Shown: positions 53,021-62,268, numbered from the stretch's first letter. The stretch is 64,000 bases of DNA from CAYSZB01 sp964435475 (GCA_964435475.1 CAYSZB010000003.1:1-64000); one strand, 5' to 3'. A program made the numbers and translations. The notes: a model not told the origin generated them from the letters alone.

Positions 53021-54420
53021 GGCAGGAGGTATGGGATGTAAGCTGGAACAGGGGTAAGAAAGTACATGGTGGTCCAAAAATGCCATGACTCGTAGTCTTC
53101 TTCGCCAAAACCGAGGTCGATCCAATTTCTGCCGGGAATGCCCCCACCGGTGTCTGCTATGCTCCCATAGCCATATCCCGGGATGTAAACAGATTGAAAC
53201 TTCATAGCACGATACCAGGAGGGGAGAACAGCGACGATGCCTTTTTGCAGGACCACCCCTGAAGCGGTTGCAGTTGTGCAATAAGAATACCCCTGCTTGC
53301 AGGGTGAATATGATGTGGCATACACTGTGATCTTGCGCCAATATTCGAGGGTTTGTCCATCCACCACTTCAGTACGAGTGACAACCTGTGTGCCATAGCC
53401 CAGGATTCCTTCGCGGGGATCGCTGGCTTTCCAGGAGGGGTCACTTTGGCGGTTGACTTCAACGCCATTGGCATATTGAATGCGGGAGCGCGTTATTGCC
53501 AGACCAACCTGGCCCGGCTGGATGACAGAACCCTGGTCGAGTTCTGTGTTAGGGTCAGGTTGATAGGAATTGGTGTAAGGCGTTTCCACTTTCACTATGG
53601 AAAGAGTTTCCTGTACACGGGTCAACTGGATCTGCCTGTTGGCGGGCAAAGGTGAATTCTCTGGTGGGTTGGCATAGTCCAATCCCTGTAAGGAAATTCC
53701 CAGGTCTTTAAGCGCCTCTCCAACAGTCAAGGCTGAAGACAAGCCCGAAAAAGTCTGATCATTCATGATCACTGCAACTTCCCTGGCTTTGAGGATGGTT
53801 ATCCCGGTCGGTGAGGATAATGCAGTATCCAGGTCAATGGAAACAGTGTCTTTGGGGTGAATAACAATGCCAGATTCTGCCAAAGCCATCCCCACAGTGG
53901 GTTGGGATGAATAAAGCGTCCATTGATTGCCATCAATCGAGACTGATAAGGGCAGGGCTTGTTGAAATTGCAGAACGAGCGTGTCTTTTGGATCAATCGG
54001 TAGGTTTGGATCGATCTCAGCGCCATTGATCAAGACCCTATCGTGGGGAAAAACAATGAAGCCTGCTTTTGCCAGGATATTGGCCGGGATGCGATCAACG
54101 GTATTTACCTGTGGCGATCCATCCCTGGTCACCAGGGTGTAATCATAGGCACGGGTCACCTGGATAAGGGGTGGATTGTAAAACAGCTTTCCCAAAGGCG
54201 GGTTGACCTGGTCGCCATTGCTGAGCTTGATCCCTGCCTGTCTTAATGCACCCTGGGTGCGGAGCGCGAATGTCTGCCTGGTGATCAACTGATCATCGAC
54301 TGCGATCTGGACCGTATGCCTGAGCGATAAAGTGAGCAAAAGCAGTCCAAGCAGGATCATTCCCCCCATGACGATCCACATGTAATTTTTCTTCAAAACA
54401 GAATTGGGTCCTGGTTGCAT
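53017..54420 (-). CDS. YabE-like cell-wall protein: DUF348 repeats, G5 domain, 3D (lytic transglycosylase-type) domain
   Basis: A 467-residue membrane-anchored exported protein. An N-terminal helix (YMWIVMGGMILLGLLLLTL) is followed by ubiquitin-like DUF348 repeats (RHTVQIAVDDQ, LSVSIDGNQWTLYSSQPTVG, AREVAVIMNDQTF), a G5-like segment (RVQETLSIVKVETPYTNSYQ and QVVTRTEVVDGQ) and a C-terminal 3D domain (YGSIADTGGGIPGRNWIDL with the three conserved Asp). The family cleaves peptidoglycan, as in resuscitation-promoting factors. The second ATG (54420) is chosen because TATACT ends seven bases before it. Coupled to rsmA downstream. Confidence 0.85.
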   Translation of the reverse strand: MQPGPNSVLKKNYMWIVMGGMILLGLLLLTLSLRHTVQIAVDDQLITRQTFALRTQGALRQAGIKLSNGDQVNPPLGKLFYNPPLIQVTRAYDYTLVTRDGSPQVNTVDRIPANILAKAGFIVFPHDRVLINGAEIDPNLPIDPKDTLVLQFQQALPLSVSIDGNQWTLYSSQPTVGMALAESGIVIHPKDTVSIDLDTALSSPTGITILKAREVAVIMNDQTFSGLSSALTVGEALKDLGISLQGLDYANPPENSPLPANRQIQLTRVQETLSIVKVETPYTNSYQPDPNTELDQGSVIQPGQVGLAITRSRIQYANGVEVNRQSDPSWKASDPREGILGYGTQVVTRTEVVDGQTLEYWRKITVYATSYSPCKQGYSYCTTATASGVVLQKGIVAVLPSWYRAMKFQSVYIPGYGYGSIADTGGGIPGRNWIDLGFGEEDYESWHFWTTMYFLTPVPAYIPYLLP

Positions 54421-54427
54421 CATTTGC

Positions 54428-54433
54428 AGTATA
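54428..54433 (-). promoter_or_regulatory. -10 box of the 3D-domain gene (leaderless)
   Basis: TATACT, seven bases before the ATG at 54420 and four before an ATG at 54423. There is no Shine-Dalgarno site between. Confidence 0.45.
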
Positions 54434-54459
54434 TCATAAGCAATAAACCGGCATTTCCA

Positions 54460-57400
54460 CTACCTGGCGGTTGCCAGTTCGATCTTCTGCAGGACTTCCG
54501 GGAGGAATTTCTGCCAGGATTCATCCTTCAGATTACTTAATGCTATCCAATAGGCGTTTTTTCCTGGTCTGACCAGCGGGTCAACCATGGGCAGGTTGCG
54601 CTGTTTGATGTTTTCAGGAAGCTGGGGATAGCGCAGGATGATCTGTCCATTTTCAAAGGTGATGGATGACAAGCCGACCTTATAAGCCTTGAGTTTGATG
54701 CGCATTTGTAGCAAAAGGTTTTCAACCTGGTCAGGCAGAGCCCCAAAACGATCTGAAAATTCAATTGCCGTGGCAGTGATCTCTTCTTCACTGCGCAAAT
54801 TAGCGATGCGGCGGTATAAATTCAGCCTGAGCTCCTGGTCGGGGATGTACTCCGGGGGAATGCCGATTGAAAGGGGTAATTCCACGTTAATTGGGATACT
54901 GGGAATATCATGGCTGGGCAGAGCGATCTCAGGCACTTCCTCTCCCAATGCCCGGCGGAATAAATGGATGGATTCGGAGAGCAATTTCGTGTAAAGATGA
55001 AAACCGACTGATGCAATATAGCCGGATTGGCGTGTGCCCAGCATCTCTCCAGCCCCTCGCATTTCCAGATCACGCATGGCTATGCTGTAGCCAGCTCCCA
55101 ACTGGGTGTTATCTGCCAAGATTTCCATTCTTTCCTGTCCTTCGGGTGTGGGTGGGCGCCGTTTATGGCGGAAAAGGTAGGCATAAGCCCGCTGTGCTCC
55201 ACGACCGACCCTGCCACGCAACTGGTAAAGTTGAGCCAGGCCAAAGGTGTCTGCACGGTCGATGATCAGGGTGTTGGCATTGGGTATATCCAATCCAGAT
55301 TCGATGATCGAGGTACAGAGAAGAATATCCATTTCACCATTGGTAAACTGGTGCATGACATCCGCCAGTTCATCTTCAGGCATTTGACCATGACCGATGC
55401 CAATCTTTGCCTCAGGCACCAACCTTGAAAGGTGGGTATACATGGCGGGGATGGTCTGGACCCGGTTATGAACAAAAAATACCTGGCCGCCCCGTTCCAG
55501 TTCGCGGATGATCGCTTCACGAACGATCTTTGGGTCATAAGGACCAATATGGGTGACAATTGGTAAACGTTCCTCTGGTGGTGTGTTGATGGTGGAAATG
55601 TCCCTGGCACCGGTCAATGCCATATAGAGAGTACGGGGAATGGGTGTGGCAGTCAAGGTCAAGACGTCAACTGAAGCCCTTAATTTTTTCAGGTATTCCT
55701 TGTGGGTAACACCAAAGCGCTGCTCTTCATCGATGATGACCAGACCCAGGTCTTTGAAAGCCACGTCGCGGGATATCAAGCGATGGGTTCCAATGATTAT
55801 GTCAACGTCGCCCCCGGCGAGGTCTTTGATGATCGCGCTTTGCTCTTTGGCACTGCGGAAACGTGACAGCATTTCGACCTTGACCGGGAAAACAGCCAAC
55901 CTTTCGCGGAACGTGTCATAATGCTGCTGCGCCAGGACGGTGGTGGGGACCAATAATGCCACCTGTTTGCCATCCATGACGGCCTTGAATGCTGCCCTGA
56001 GGGTCACTTCGGTCTTGCCGTACCCCACATCACCGCACAGCAAACGATCCATGGGTTTTTCTGACTCCATGTCATTTTTGACATCGCGGATGGCCTTTAC
56101 CTGGTCTTCAGTTTCAGTGTAAGGGAAAGAGGCTTCCAACTCTTTTTGCCATTCATTATCAGGAGAAAAAGCGAAGCCTTTCGAAACTTTGCGCAAGGTG
56201 TACAGCTCCAGCAGATCAGTGGCGACCTCCTGGACAGCATGACGGACGTTCTGCTTGGTGACCGTCCATTCGCTGCCGCCCAGGCGGGTGATATTTGGAC
56301 TTTCGCCTGAGGGACCGATGTAACGGGTAATGCGGTCAGCCTGGTGGATGGGAACAAAGAGCTGATCATTGTCTTTGTATTCAATGCAGAGGAACTCACG
56401 CTCCACTTCTCCCATGACCGGTTTGATCAGACCGACGAATTTCCCAATGCCGTAATCGACGTGGACAACATAATCGCCCGGTTTCAGGTCACCAAAAATA
56501 GATTCAGGCGTTTCGGCTGTTGCCTGGAACTTACGGCGCGGCAAAGGCCGTCCCCAGCCAAATACTTCACTGTCGGTCAGCAGGTGATGTTGTTTGCCGT
56601 CAGGGAGTTGAAGGATCCAGCCGCTGGATAATGTGCCCTCAATAAATTTCTGGTTGAGATCATCTGTCAATCCTGGACCCGCTGTTTCCTTCCATAACTC
56701 AACCAGGCGACCCGACTGGCGGGAAACTACCACCCAGGGTTGATCCTTTTTGTCCAGGTCAGCAAGGTAGTTTGTGAAGTCTTTTAGCCTTCCGGCAAAG
56801 CGCGGCCCGGCGTTGAAGTTGCTTGCCAGGGCTGGCAGGTCTGGAGCATTGGTGTGACCCAGTTCGATCACCTGTAAATTTTGGAAACTATCTTCGATCT
56901 CCGACCAGGTCATGTAAGGCACAGGTTCATCATTCTGCAATTGACCGGAAGAGATCATCTCCGTCCGGCGGTTGATGGCATCTTCTTCAATGTCATTGAC
57001 TGCAGCGGTAATGAATTCGCGCCCGTCCAAAAAGATCAATGTCTCCTGGGGCAGGTAATCCAAAGGACTGGCAGGAAAGGAATAAATGCGGGCAAGGTCG
57101 GATTCGTTGATCTTGCCTGATTCAAGATCCAACTTCGCGGCGTCCGAGGGAAGATATTCCCTGGCAGGATAAACAGTGATCTTTTTCAGCGATTCAACTG
57201 TGCGTTGGGTGGCAGGGTTGAAACTCCTTAATGTGTCAATTTCATTGCCGAAAAACTCGATGCGGATGGGAAGCAGGGCAGAGGGCGGCCAAAAATCCAG
57301 GATCCCACCACGTCTTGAGAACTGACCCACCTGGACAACGATGTTGCTGTATTCGTAACCCATGCCAACCCAACTAGCCAGGAGATCATCCGGTATGATC

Positions 57401-57870
57401 ACCTGACCGATAGATAATAATTTGCAGCTCCTCAGAAAATCCCGACGTGGAATGGTCCTGGTCATGATCGAGCGGATCGGGGCAACGATCATGGGCGGTA
57501 AGTATGGCTTTTGGGTGTTGGGCAGGTGGTAAGCTGAAAGTTCGGTCAAAACCGTCAGCCTTTCCCGCCTTGTGGTGGGCGACCAGTTTAAAGACTCATA
57601 AAAAAGCGGATTGGGTTCCGGGAAGTAGAGGCGGTTGGCATCGGGTGCCCAAAAGCCCAATTCATCGAAAAGGGTGAGAGCCCGATCTGCCCTGTTGGTC
57701 AGGAGAAGAACCGGCATCTTGAGGTCTTCGTAGAGTGCGGATAAAACTGCAAGGCGGGCCGTGCGTGGCAAACCCAGCCCCGGGAAAGTTGTGGCTTTAA
57801 ATTCTGAAGACTTGAGCGACTCCAGCAATTCCTGGTAAGGTACGACGGAGCGTATGTGTTGCAGCATCAA
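54460..57870 (-). CDS. mfd: Transcription-repair coupling factor Mfd
   Basis: A 1136-residue ATP-dependent translocase that removes stalled RNA polymerase and recruits UvrA. Domains in order: UvrB-like module (to about 340), the CarD-like RNA polymerase interaction domain (GDYVVHVDYGIGKFVGL, near 460), helicase domain 1 with Walker A GDVGYGKTE (near 610) and IIDEEQRFG, helicase domain 2 (GRVGRGAQRAYAYL), and the C-terminal TRCF domain. Length is normal. It overlaps pth by four bases (ATGA). pth-mfd adjacency is common in Gram-positive genomes. Confidence 0.97.
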   Translation of the reverse strand: MMLQHIRSVVPYQELLESLKSSEFKATTFPGLGLPRTARLAVLSALYEDLKMPVLLLTNRADRALTLFDELGFWAPDANRLYFPEPNPLFYESLNWSPTTRRERLTVLTELSAYHLPNTQKPYLPPMIVAPIRSIMTRTIPRRDFLRSCKLLSIGQVIIPDDLLASWVGMGYEYSNIVVQVGQFSRRGGILDFWPPSALLPIRIEFFGNEIDTLRSFNPATQRTVESLKKITVYPAREYLPSDAAKLDLESGKINESDLARIYSFPASPLDYLPQETLIFLDGREFITAAVNDIEEDAINRRTEMISSGQLQNDEPVPYMTWSEIEDSFQNLQVIELGHTNAPDLPALASNFNAGPRFAGRLKDFTNYLADLDKKDQPWVVVSRQSGRLVELWKETAGPGLTDDLNQKFIEGTLSSGWILQLPDGKQHHLLTDSEVFGWGRPLPRRKFQATAETPESIFGDLKPGDYVVHVDYGIGKFVGLIKPVMGEVEREFLCIEYKDNDQLFVPIHQADRITRYIGPSGESPNITRLGGSEWTVTKQNVRHAVQEVATDLLELYTLRKVSKGFAFSPDNEWQKELEASFPYTETEDQVKAIRDVKNDMESEKPMDRLLCGDVGYGKTEVTLRAAFKAVMDGKQVALLVPTTVLAQQHYDTFRERLAVFPVKVEMLSRFRSAKEQSAIIKDLAGGDVDIIIGTHRLISRDVAFKDLGLVIIDEEQRFGVTHKEYLKKLRASVDVLTLTATPIPRTLYMALTGARDISTINTPPEERLPIVTHIGPYDPKIVREAIIRELERGGQVFFVHNRVQTIPAMYTHLSRLVPEAKIGIGHGQMPEDELADVMHQFTNGEMDILLCTSIIESGLDIPNANTLIIDRADTFGLAQLYQLRGRVGRGAQRAYAYLFRHKRRPPTPEGQERMEILADNTQLGAGYSIAMRDLEMRGAGEMLGTRQSGYIASVGFHLYTKLLSESIHLFRRALGEEVPEIALPSHDIPSIPINVELPLSIGIPPEYIPDQELRLNLYRRIANLRSEEEITATAIEFSDRFGALPDQVENLLLQMRIKLKAYKVGLSSITFENGQIILRYPQLPENIKQRNLPMVDPLVRPGKNAYWIALSNLKDESWQKFLPEVLQKIELATAR

Positions 57871-58439
57871 CTATCTTTCCCGTAATTTGCATTGAAAAAG
57901 GTCATTGCCTTTTCCAAACCTTCATTGAGGATCATCAGCAAAGCTTTGCTCGATCGCTCGAGGACGTCTTCAAGTTCATCCTTCTCGGCAGATGAGAAGT
58001 CCTGCAATACATAATCGGCGGGGTCCATCCTGCCTGGTGGACGGCTGATGCCGACCCGCAGCCTGGGAACCTGGCGATCTCCCAGTTCATTGAGAATGGA
58101 TTTTACCCCCTGCTGTCCGCCGGTCCCGCCACCTGGTCGGATGCGGATCGTGCCCAGCGGGATGTCGAGGTCATCGTGGATGATGACCAGGTTTTCCAAT
58201 GGTATTTTGAAAAAGCGTACCAACGGTGCCACTGATTTGCCAGATAAATTCATGAAAGTCTGCGGTTTCACCAGGATGATAGACTTTTCTTCATACCTGG
58301 TTTCAACGATCAAAGCTTTGCTCTTTGCTTTCTTTAGCTTCAGGTCCAGCTGTCTTGCCAGGGCATCAATGACCATGAAACCGACATTGTGCCGGTTATG
58401 GCGATATCGCAAACCCGGGTTGCCCAGACCAACGATCAT
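57867..58439 (-). CDS. pth: Peptidyl-tRNA hydrolase
   Basis: A 190-residue enzyme that frees tRNA from stalled peptidyl-tRNA. The start IVGLGNPGLRYRHNRHNVGF holds catalytic His (RHNVGF), and LVKPQTFMNLSG, IIHDDLDIPLG and GGTGGQQGVKSI are signatures. The ATG at 58439 gives the usual length. The frame is open to a TTG at 58517, but the extra residues are not part of the family; the only GAAGG is about 18 bases before 58439, so the start stays a little uncertain. It overlaps mfd by four bases. Confidence 0.92.
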   Translation of the reverse strand: MIVGLGNPGLRYRHNRHNVGFMVIDALARQLDLKLKKAKSKALIVETRYEEKSIILVKPQTFMNLSGKSVAPLVRFFKIPLENLVIIHDDLDIPLGTIRIRPGGGTGGQQGVKSILNELGDRQVPRLRVGISRPPGRMDPADYVLQDFSSAEKDELEDVLERSSKALLMILNEGLEKAMTFFNANYGKDS

Positions 58440-58646
58440 GAAAGTATTCTGATTAAATCCTTCTTCTACCACGCGAAACCTCGGTAAATTAAAACCTCGT
58501 AAAACTCCAATTTGCAATCTTTAAGTTTAACATGAAAATTTGGATCGAGCAGGAATCAATAATCATCCATCGGGCATGACCTGCCAAGCAAAGGATCAAG
58601 CAGAATTGGTATTAAACCTGGTACTGGATGTAGCCCTGTTTACGGT

Positions 58647-58991
58647 TTAAAGGAAAATAACCAGCAGAACGATCACTGCAATACAGAGAAGGATCAGTGG
58701 CAAGGCGATGATCAGGATGATCCACCAGGGAAATTTCTTTTTCTTCTCAACAGTCTGTTCCTTTTTGGGGAAAAGATCTTTAAGTTGTGGACTGTCGGAG
58801 GTGTCCAGTTTCTCTGATCCCCAGCGATTGCTCTCATCAGGGATTACTGGCGGAACAGGTGAGCCCCAGCGATCAGACGCAGTTGCCCGTTCAGCAGGTT
58901 CGGAAGGCTGCGGTGTTGGTTTGCTCCACTCTTCTGCAGAGGCCTTCATAAAGTCATCATCCGGTAAATGATCAGGTTGATCGTTGGTCAT
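58647..58991 (-). CDS. Small tail-anchored membrane protein, unknown function
   Basis: A 114-residue protein. A polar, Pro/Ser/Glu-rich N-terminal part (to about 85, with RWGSPVPPVIPDESNRWG) precedes a Lys-rich KKKKFP and one hydrophobic helix of about 24 residues to the C-terminus. It lacks a signal peptide, so it is a tail anchor with the N-terminus in the cytoplasm. AAAGG lies before the ATG. I do not recognise a family. The composition resembles membrane-anchored linker proteins. Confidence 0.7.
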   Translation of the reverse strand: MTNDQPDHLPDDDFMKASAEEWSKPTPQPSEPAERATASDRWGSPVPPVIPDESNRWGSEKLDTSDSPQLKDLFPKKEQTVEKKKKFPWWIILIIALPLILLCIAVIVLLVIFL

Positions 58992-59050
58992 GGTTTTACC
59001 TTTCTCTAATTAACGAAAATTATACATCCAATCATCCACCAAGACAGGCT

Positions 59051-59078
59051 TTGGAAATCAGTTAGGCTGTTTTATAAT
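59051..59078 (+). promoter_or_regulatory. Promoter of the radical SAM gene
   Basis: TTGGAA (59051-59056), 16 bases, TATAAT (59073-59078). The mRNA leader is about 18 bases with an AAAGG in it. Confidence 0.6.
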
Positions 59079-59102
59079 CAATGACAAAGGTATCTCTGGC
59101 AT

Positions 59103-59984
59103 ATGAAGTACACCGAAATCCAAGTAAAAAGCATTTTGAACAAGGTCACTGGAAATGATGACCTGTTTGGTTTGATGTATAACATGAACCTTTACCGGGG
59201 ATGCGAGCATCAATGTGTTTATTGCGATTCGCGTAGTGAATGTTACCAGATCGCTGACTTTAATACTGAAGTACTGGTCAAGATCAATGGTGTCGGTCTT
59301 TTGAGGAACACGCTTCCGAAGAAAAAAGTGATCGGCACGATCGGGTTTGGCTCGATGAACGATCCTTATACATTTGCTGAAGCAAAATATGGTTTGACCG
59401 GGCAGGCATTGGAAGTGATCGCTGACCAGGGATGGCCGGTTCACATCATCACCAAGAGTGATATGGTACTAAAAGACCTGGTTACACTTAAACGAATTAA
59501 CCAAAGCAGGGCACAGGTGAGTTTTACGATCACGACCGTTGATGATGAGCTTGCCAGCAAGATCGAACCAGGCGCACCAGCCCCCAGTCGAAGGTTGAAA
59601 GCGATGAAAGTGCTGGCTGAAAATGGCATTTATACCGGGATTACCATGATGCCGCTATTACCTTTCATATTGGATAACCAGTTAAATATCACCACTTTAG
59701 TCGAAGCTGCCCATGCCTTCAAAGCAGCGTATATTGTGCCTGGTTTTGCAGTGACCCTGCGTGACCGCCAGCGAGACTATTTTTACGCGCAACTTGACAA
59801 GACGTTTCCCGGGATCCGCCAAAAATATGAAGAAAACTTTGCAGATTCATACGTGGCGACAATTAATCGTAAACCTTTTCTTGAGAGCCTTTTCCAGAAA
59901 CTATGTGCACAATATGGAATTGCCACCTGGATTGAGAAGTACCCTCCCAGGCTCAAGGTATCCCAGTTGGGCTTATTTGATTGA
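59103..59984 (+). CDS. Radical SAM protein of the spore-photoproduct-lyase-like / Rv2578c type
   Basis: A 293-residue radical SAM enzyme. The [4Fe-4S] cysteines are Cys34, Cys38 and Cys41 (CEHQCVYC), with the preceding YRG typical of the SplB/Rv2578c group. GFGSMNDPYTFAE and HIITKSDMVLKDL follow the pattern. The reaction is unknown; the family includes the DNA repair enzyme SplB but also uncharacterised proteins, and no photoproduct-lyase-specific cysteine was identified. It stands alone upstream of mscL. Confidence 0.85.
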   Translation: MKYTEIQVKSILNKVTGNDDLFGLMYNMNLYRGCEHQCVYCDSRSECYQIADFNTEVLVKINGVGLLRNTLPKKKVIGTIGFGSMNDPYTFAEAKYGLTGQALEVIADQGWPVHIITKSDMVLKDLVTLKRINQSRAQVSFTITTVDDELASKIEPGAPAPSRRLKAMKVLAENGIYTGITMMPLLPFILDNQLNITTLVEAAHAFKAAYIVPGFAVTLRDRQRDYFYAQLDKTFPGIRQKYEENFADSYVATINRKPFLESLFQKLCAQYGIATWIEKYPPRLKVSQLGLFD

Positions 59985-60008
59985 CTTAAAATTGAAAAAT
60001 CATATAAT
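59981..60008 (+). promoter_or_regulatory. Promoter of mscL
   Basis: TTGACT (59981-59986), 16 bases, TATAAT (60003-60008). It begins inside the last codons of the radical SAM gene. TAAGGAG precedes the mscL ATG. Confidence 0.75.
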
Positions 60009-60045
60009 TTGGATTGAAGTTATCAAATAAATCTAAGGAGAAATT

Positions 60046-60507
60046 ATGAAAAAGACTTTAACAGAATTAAAGGAATTCATTTTGAGAGGTAATGTTTTAG
60101 ACCTGGCAATTGGTGTGGTCATTGGCAGCAGTTTTGGCGCGATCGTCAATTCCCTGGTCAAAGACATTATCATGCCACCCATCGGGATGCTGCTGGGTAA
60201 GGTCGACTTCCCGAACCTGTATGTGCAGCTCAACCCGAAAGCAGTAGCAATTGCGCCAGGCACAACCCTGGCAGCCGCCCAGGAAGCGGGTGCGGTAACC
60301 TGGAATTATGGCGCGTTCATTAATGCGATCATTACCTTTGTGATCATTGCCCTGGTTGTTTTTGCAGTCATCAAACTGATTGCCAGGCTGCAGAAACCGA
60401 AAGTGGAAGCTCCGGCAGAACCAACCGAGAAGGAATGCCCCTATTGCTACACCAAGATCCATATCAGCGCAACACGTTGCCCAAACTGTACATCCAAGCT
60501 TGACTGA
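60046..60507 (+). CDS. mscL: Large-conductance mechanosensitive channel MscL with C-terminal zinc ribbon
   Basis: A 153-residue channel that opens under membrane tension. The N-terminal amphipathic helix and TM1 ([20 protein letters not shown]) and TM2 ([19 protein letters not shown]) are typical. The C-terminal tail carries Cys131, Cys134, Cys145 and Cys148 (CPYC and CPNC), a zinc-ribbon pattern in place of the usual helical bundle, on about 20 extra residues. TAAGGAG is before the ATG and the promoter is canonical. A terminator follows. Confidence 0.93.
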   Translation: MKKTLTELKEFILRGNVLDLAIGVVIGSSFGAIVNSLVKDIIMPPIGMLLGKVDFPNLYVQLNPKAVAIAPGTTLAAAQEAGAVTWNYGAFINAIITFVIIALVVFAVIKLIARLQKPKVEAPAEPTEKECPYCYTKIHISATRCPNCTSKLD

Positions 60508-60525
60508 GGCTTGACAAAAATTAAG

Positions 60526-60557
60526 AAAGCTCCTGGAGAAACCGGGAGCTTTTTTTG
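60526..60557 (+). terminator. Rho-independent terminator after mscL
   Basis: AAAGCTCCTGG, loop AGAAA, CCGGGAGCTTT (one G-T pair) followed by a T run to 60556. Confidence 0.9.
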
Positions 60558-60576
60558 TCCCGGGATAAAGGCATGT

Positions 60577-60582
60577 TAAAAT
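60577..60582 (+). promoter_or_regulatory. -10 box of the methyltransferase gene (leaderless)
   Basis: TAAAAT seven bases before the ATG at 60590, just after the mscL terminator. No ribosome binding site lies between. Confidence 0.45.
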
Positions 60583-60589
60583 AGCCTGC

Positions 60590-61429
60590 ATGGAAAATCA
60601 CATTTATTTTGGGGATAACCTGGACATATTACCATCGCTGCCTCCCAACAGCGTGGACCTGATCTATATTGACCCCCCATTCAACACCGGTAAAGTTCAA
60701 TCAAGAATACAGATCAAGACTGAGCGATCAGAGACCGGAGACCGCAAAGGTTTTGGTGATAACCTCTACGAGACAACCAGGGTCCAACAGCGTTCTTACC
60801 TTGACAGGTTTACCGATCTTGAAACTTTCCTGCACCCAAGGATAATTGAAGCCTACCGCATATTAAAAGACAATGGCAGTTTCTACTTTCACATTGATTA
60901 TCGTGAAGCCCATTATTGCAAGATCATGCTGGATGATATCTTTGGAAGAGAGTGTTTTATCAATGAAATCATCTGGGCTTATGATTTTGGAGGGAGAGCC
61001 AGGGACCGATGGCCTGCCAAGCACGATACCATCTTTTTTTATGCCAAGGATCCTACCAATTTTATTTTCAACACAAACGATATTGATCGCATTCCTTACA
61101 TGGCACCAGGCCTGGTCGGGAAGGAAAAAGCGGCGAAAGGCAAGCTGCCAACGGATACCTGGTGGCATACGATCGTAGGTACGAACAGCAAGGAGAAGAC
61201 GGGTTATCCGACCCAAAAGCCTCTTGGCGTGCTCAAACGCATCATCACTGCATCGTCGCCCCAAAATGGCACCGTCCTGGATTTTTTTGCCGGAAGCGGC
61301 ACAACAGGGCAGGCATGCAGTGACCTGGGCAGGCAATTCATCCTGGTGGATAATAATCCACAGTCGATCGAAGTAATGCAAAAGCGATTTGCTGATATTC
61401 CCGGAATCACCTGGCATCTGCCAGGATAA
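60590..61429 (+). CDS. Beta-class DNA methyltransferase (adenine-N6 or cytosine-N4), orphan
   Basis: A 279-residue SAM-dependent DNA methyltransferase. Catalytic motif IV (YIDPPFNTG, DPPF at 28-31) comes before the SAM motif (DFFAGSGT, near 233), the beta-class order shared with type III Mod and CcrM-like enzymes. GYPTQKPLGVL precedes motif I as usual. There is no restriction endonuclease, specificity subunit or Res gene next to it, so it looks like a solitary modification enzyme. It is followed by a nucleoside phosphorylase 15 bases on. Confidence 0.85.
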   Translation: MENHIYFGDNLDILPSLPPNSVDLIYIDPPFNTGKVQSRIQIKTERSETGDRKGFGDNLYETTRVQQRSYLDRFTDLETFLHPRIIEAYRILKDNGSFYFHIDYREAHYCKIMLDDIFGRECFINEIIWAYDFGGRARDRWPAKHDTIFFYAKDPTNFIFNTNDIDRIPYMAPGLVGKEKAAKGKLPTDTWWHTIVGTNSKEKTGYPTQKPLGVLKRIITASSPQNGTVLDFFAGSGTTGQACSDLGRQFILVDNNPQSIEVMQKRFADIPGITWHLPG

Positions 61430-61444
61430 GAAGAAAACGTCATC

Positions 61445-62215
61445 ATGATGATCTCATCAGAATTTCCAATTATTGAATTTGATCCAGCCGACAAGGCGAT
61501 CATCGAACCATCCGAACATGTCAGGCAGGCAGATGTGCCGGCACATGCCGTGATCTGTTTCTTTTCAGAAGTGATCCAAAAGATAGTTAAAGAGCATAAT
61601 GCCCAGGTAATCTTTACGTCAAAGTCAGAGATGGGATCCTTTCCGATATATGAGATCAATTTCCAGGGAAAGCGTTTGGCTTTTTTTCATCCTGGCGTCG
61701 GGGCGCCGCTGGCAGTAGGTTTGGCTGAAGAAGCAATTGCTTTAGGCATAAGGAACTTTGTCGCGTGTGGCGGTTGTGGCGTGCTTAACAAGGAAATCGC
61801 AGTGGGGCACCTGCTGTTGCCAACCGCGGCCATCAGGGATGAGGGTACCTCTTATCATTACATTCCTGCTGCGCGTGAAATTGAGATGAACCTGGAGGTG
61901 CTTGAGGTGATCGCTTCGGTACTGGATATTCACCGGGTGCCCTACCTGCGCACCAAAACCTGGACCACTGACGCCATTTACCGGGAGACACTTGCGAAAG
62001 CAGAAAAATACCGGGGAGAAGGATGCCTGGCAGTGGAAATGGAAGCTGCCAGCCTGATCGCCCTGGCACAGTTCCGCAAGGTGAAATTCGGACAGATCCT
62101 GTATGCCGGGGATGCTGTACTGGCTGAGGGCTGGGACCCCAGGGCATGGAACTCACGCCTTGAGATCCGCGAAAGGCTGTTCTGGTTATCAGCAGAAGCT
62201 TGCTTGAGACTATGA
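61445..62215 (+). CDS. Nucleoside phosphorylase (PNP/UDP family, uridine phosphorylase-like)
   Basis: A 256-residue phosphorylase-fold enzyme that splits nucleosides with phosphate. The central GVGAPLAVGLAEEAIALG and VACGGCGVLNKEI are family motifs, and CLAVEMEAASLIALAQF is the base/ribose-binding signature. ATG is at 61445 with an in-frame ATG three bases on. The substrate (uridine, purine nucleosides or MTA) is not decided by sequence. It may serve nucleoside salvage with udk, but it is far from it. Confidence 0.85.
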   Translation: MMISSEFPIIEFDPADKAIIEPSEHVRQADVPAHAVICFFSEVIQKIVKEHNAQVIFTSKSEMGSFPIYEINFQGKRLAFFHPGVGAPLAVGLAEEAIALGIRNFVACGGCGVLNKEIAVGHLLLPTAAIRDEGTSYHYIPAAREIEMNLEVLEVIASVLDIHRVPYLRTKTWTTDAIYRETLAKAEKYRGEGCLAVEMEAASLIALAQFRKVKFGQILYAGDAVLAEGWDPRAWNSRLEIRERLFWLSAEACLRL

Positions 62216-62268
62216 ACCCGGGCAATTTCCTGATCAGCATATGAGTATTAATATTTTAGGAGCAAAGA

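Noticed and set aside
53021..53341. N-terminal extension of RsmA
   Set aside because: These codons lie in the upstream 3D-domain gene and do not resemble the family.
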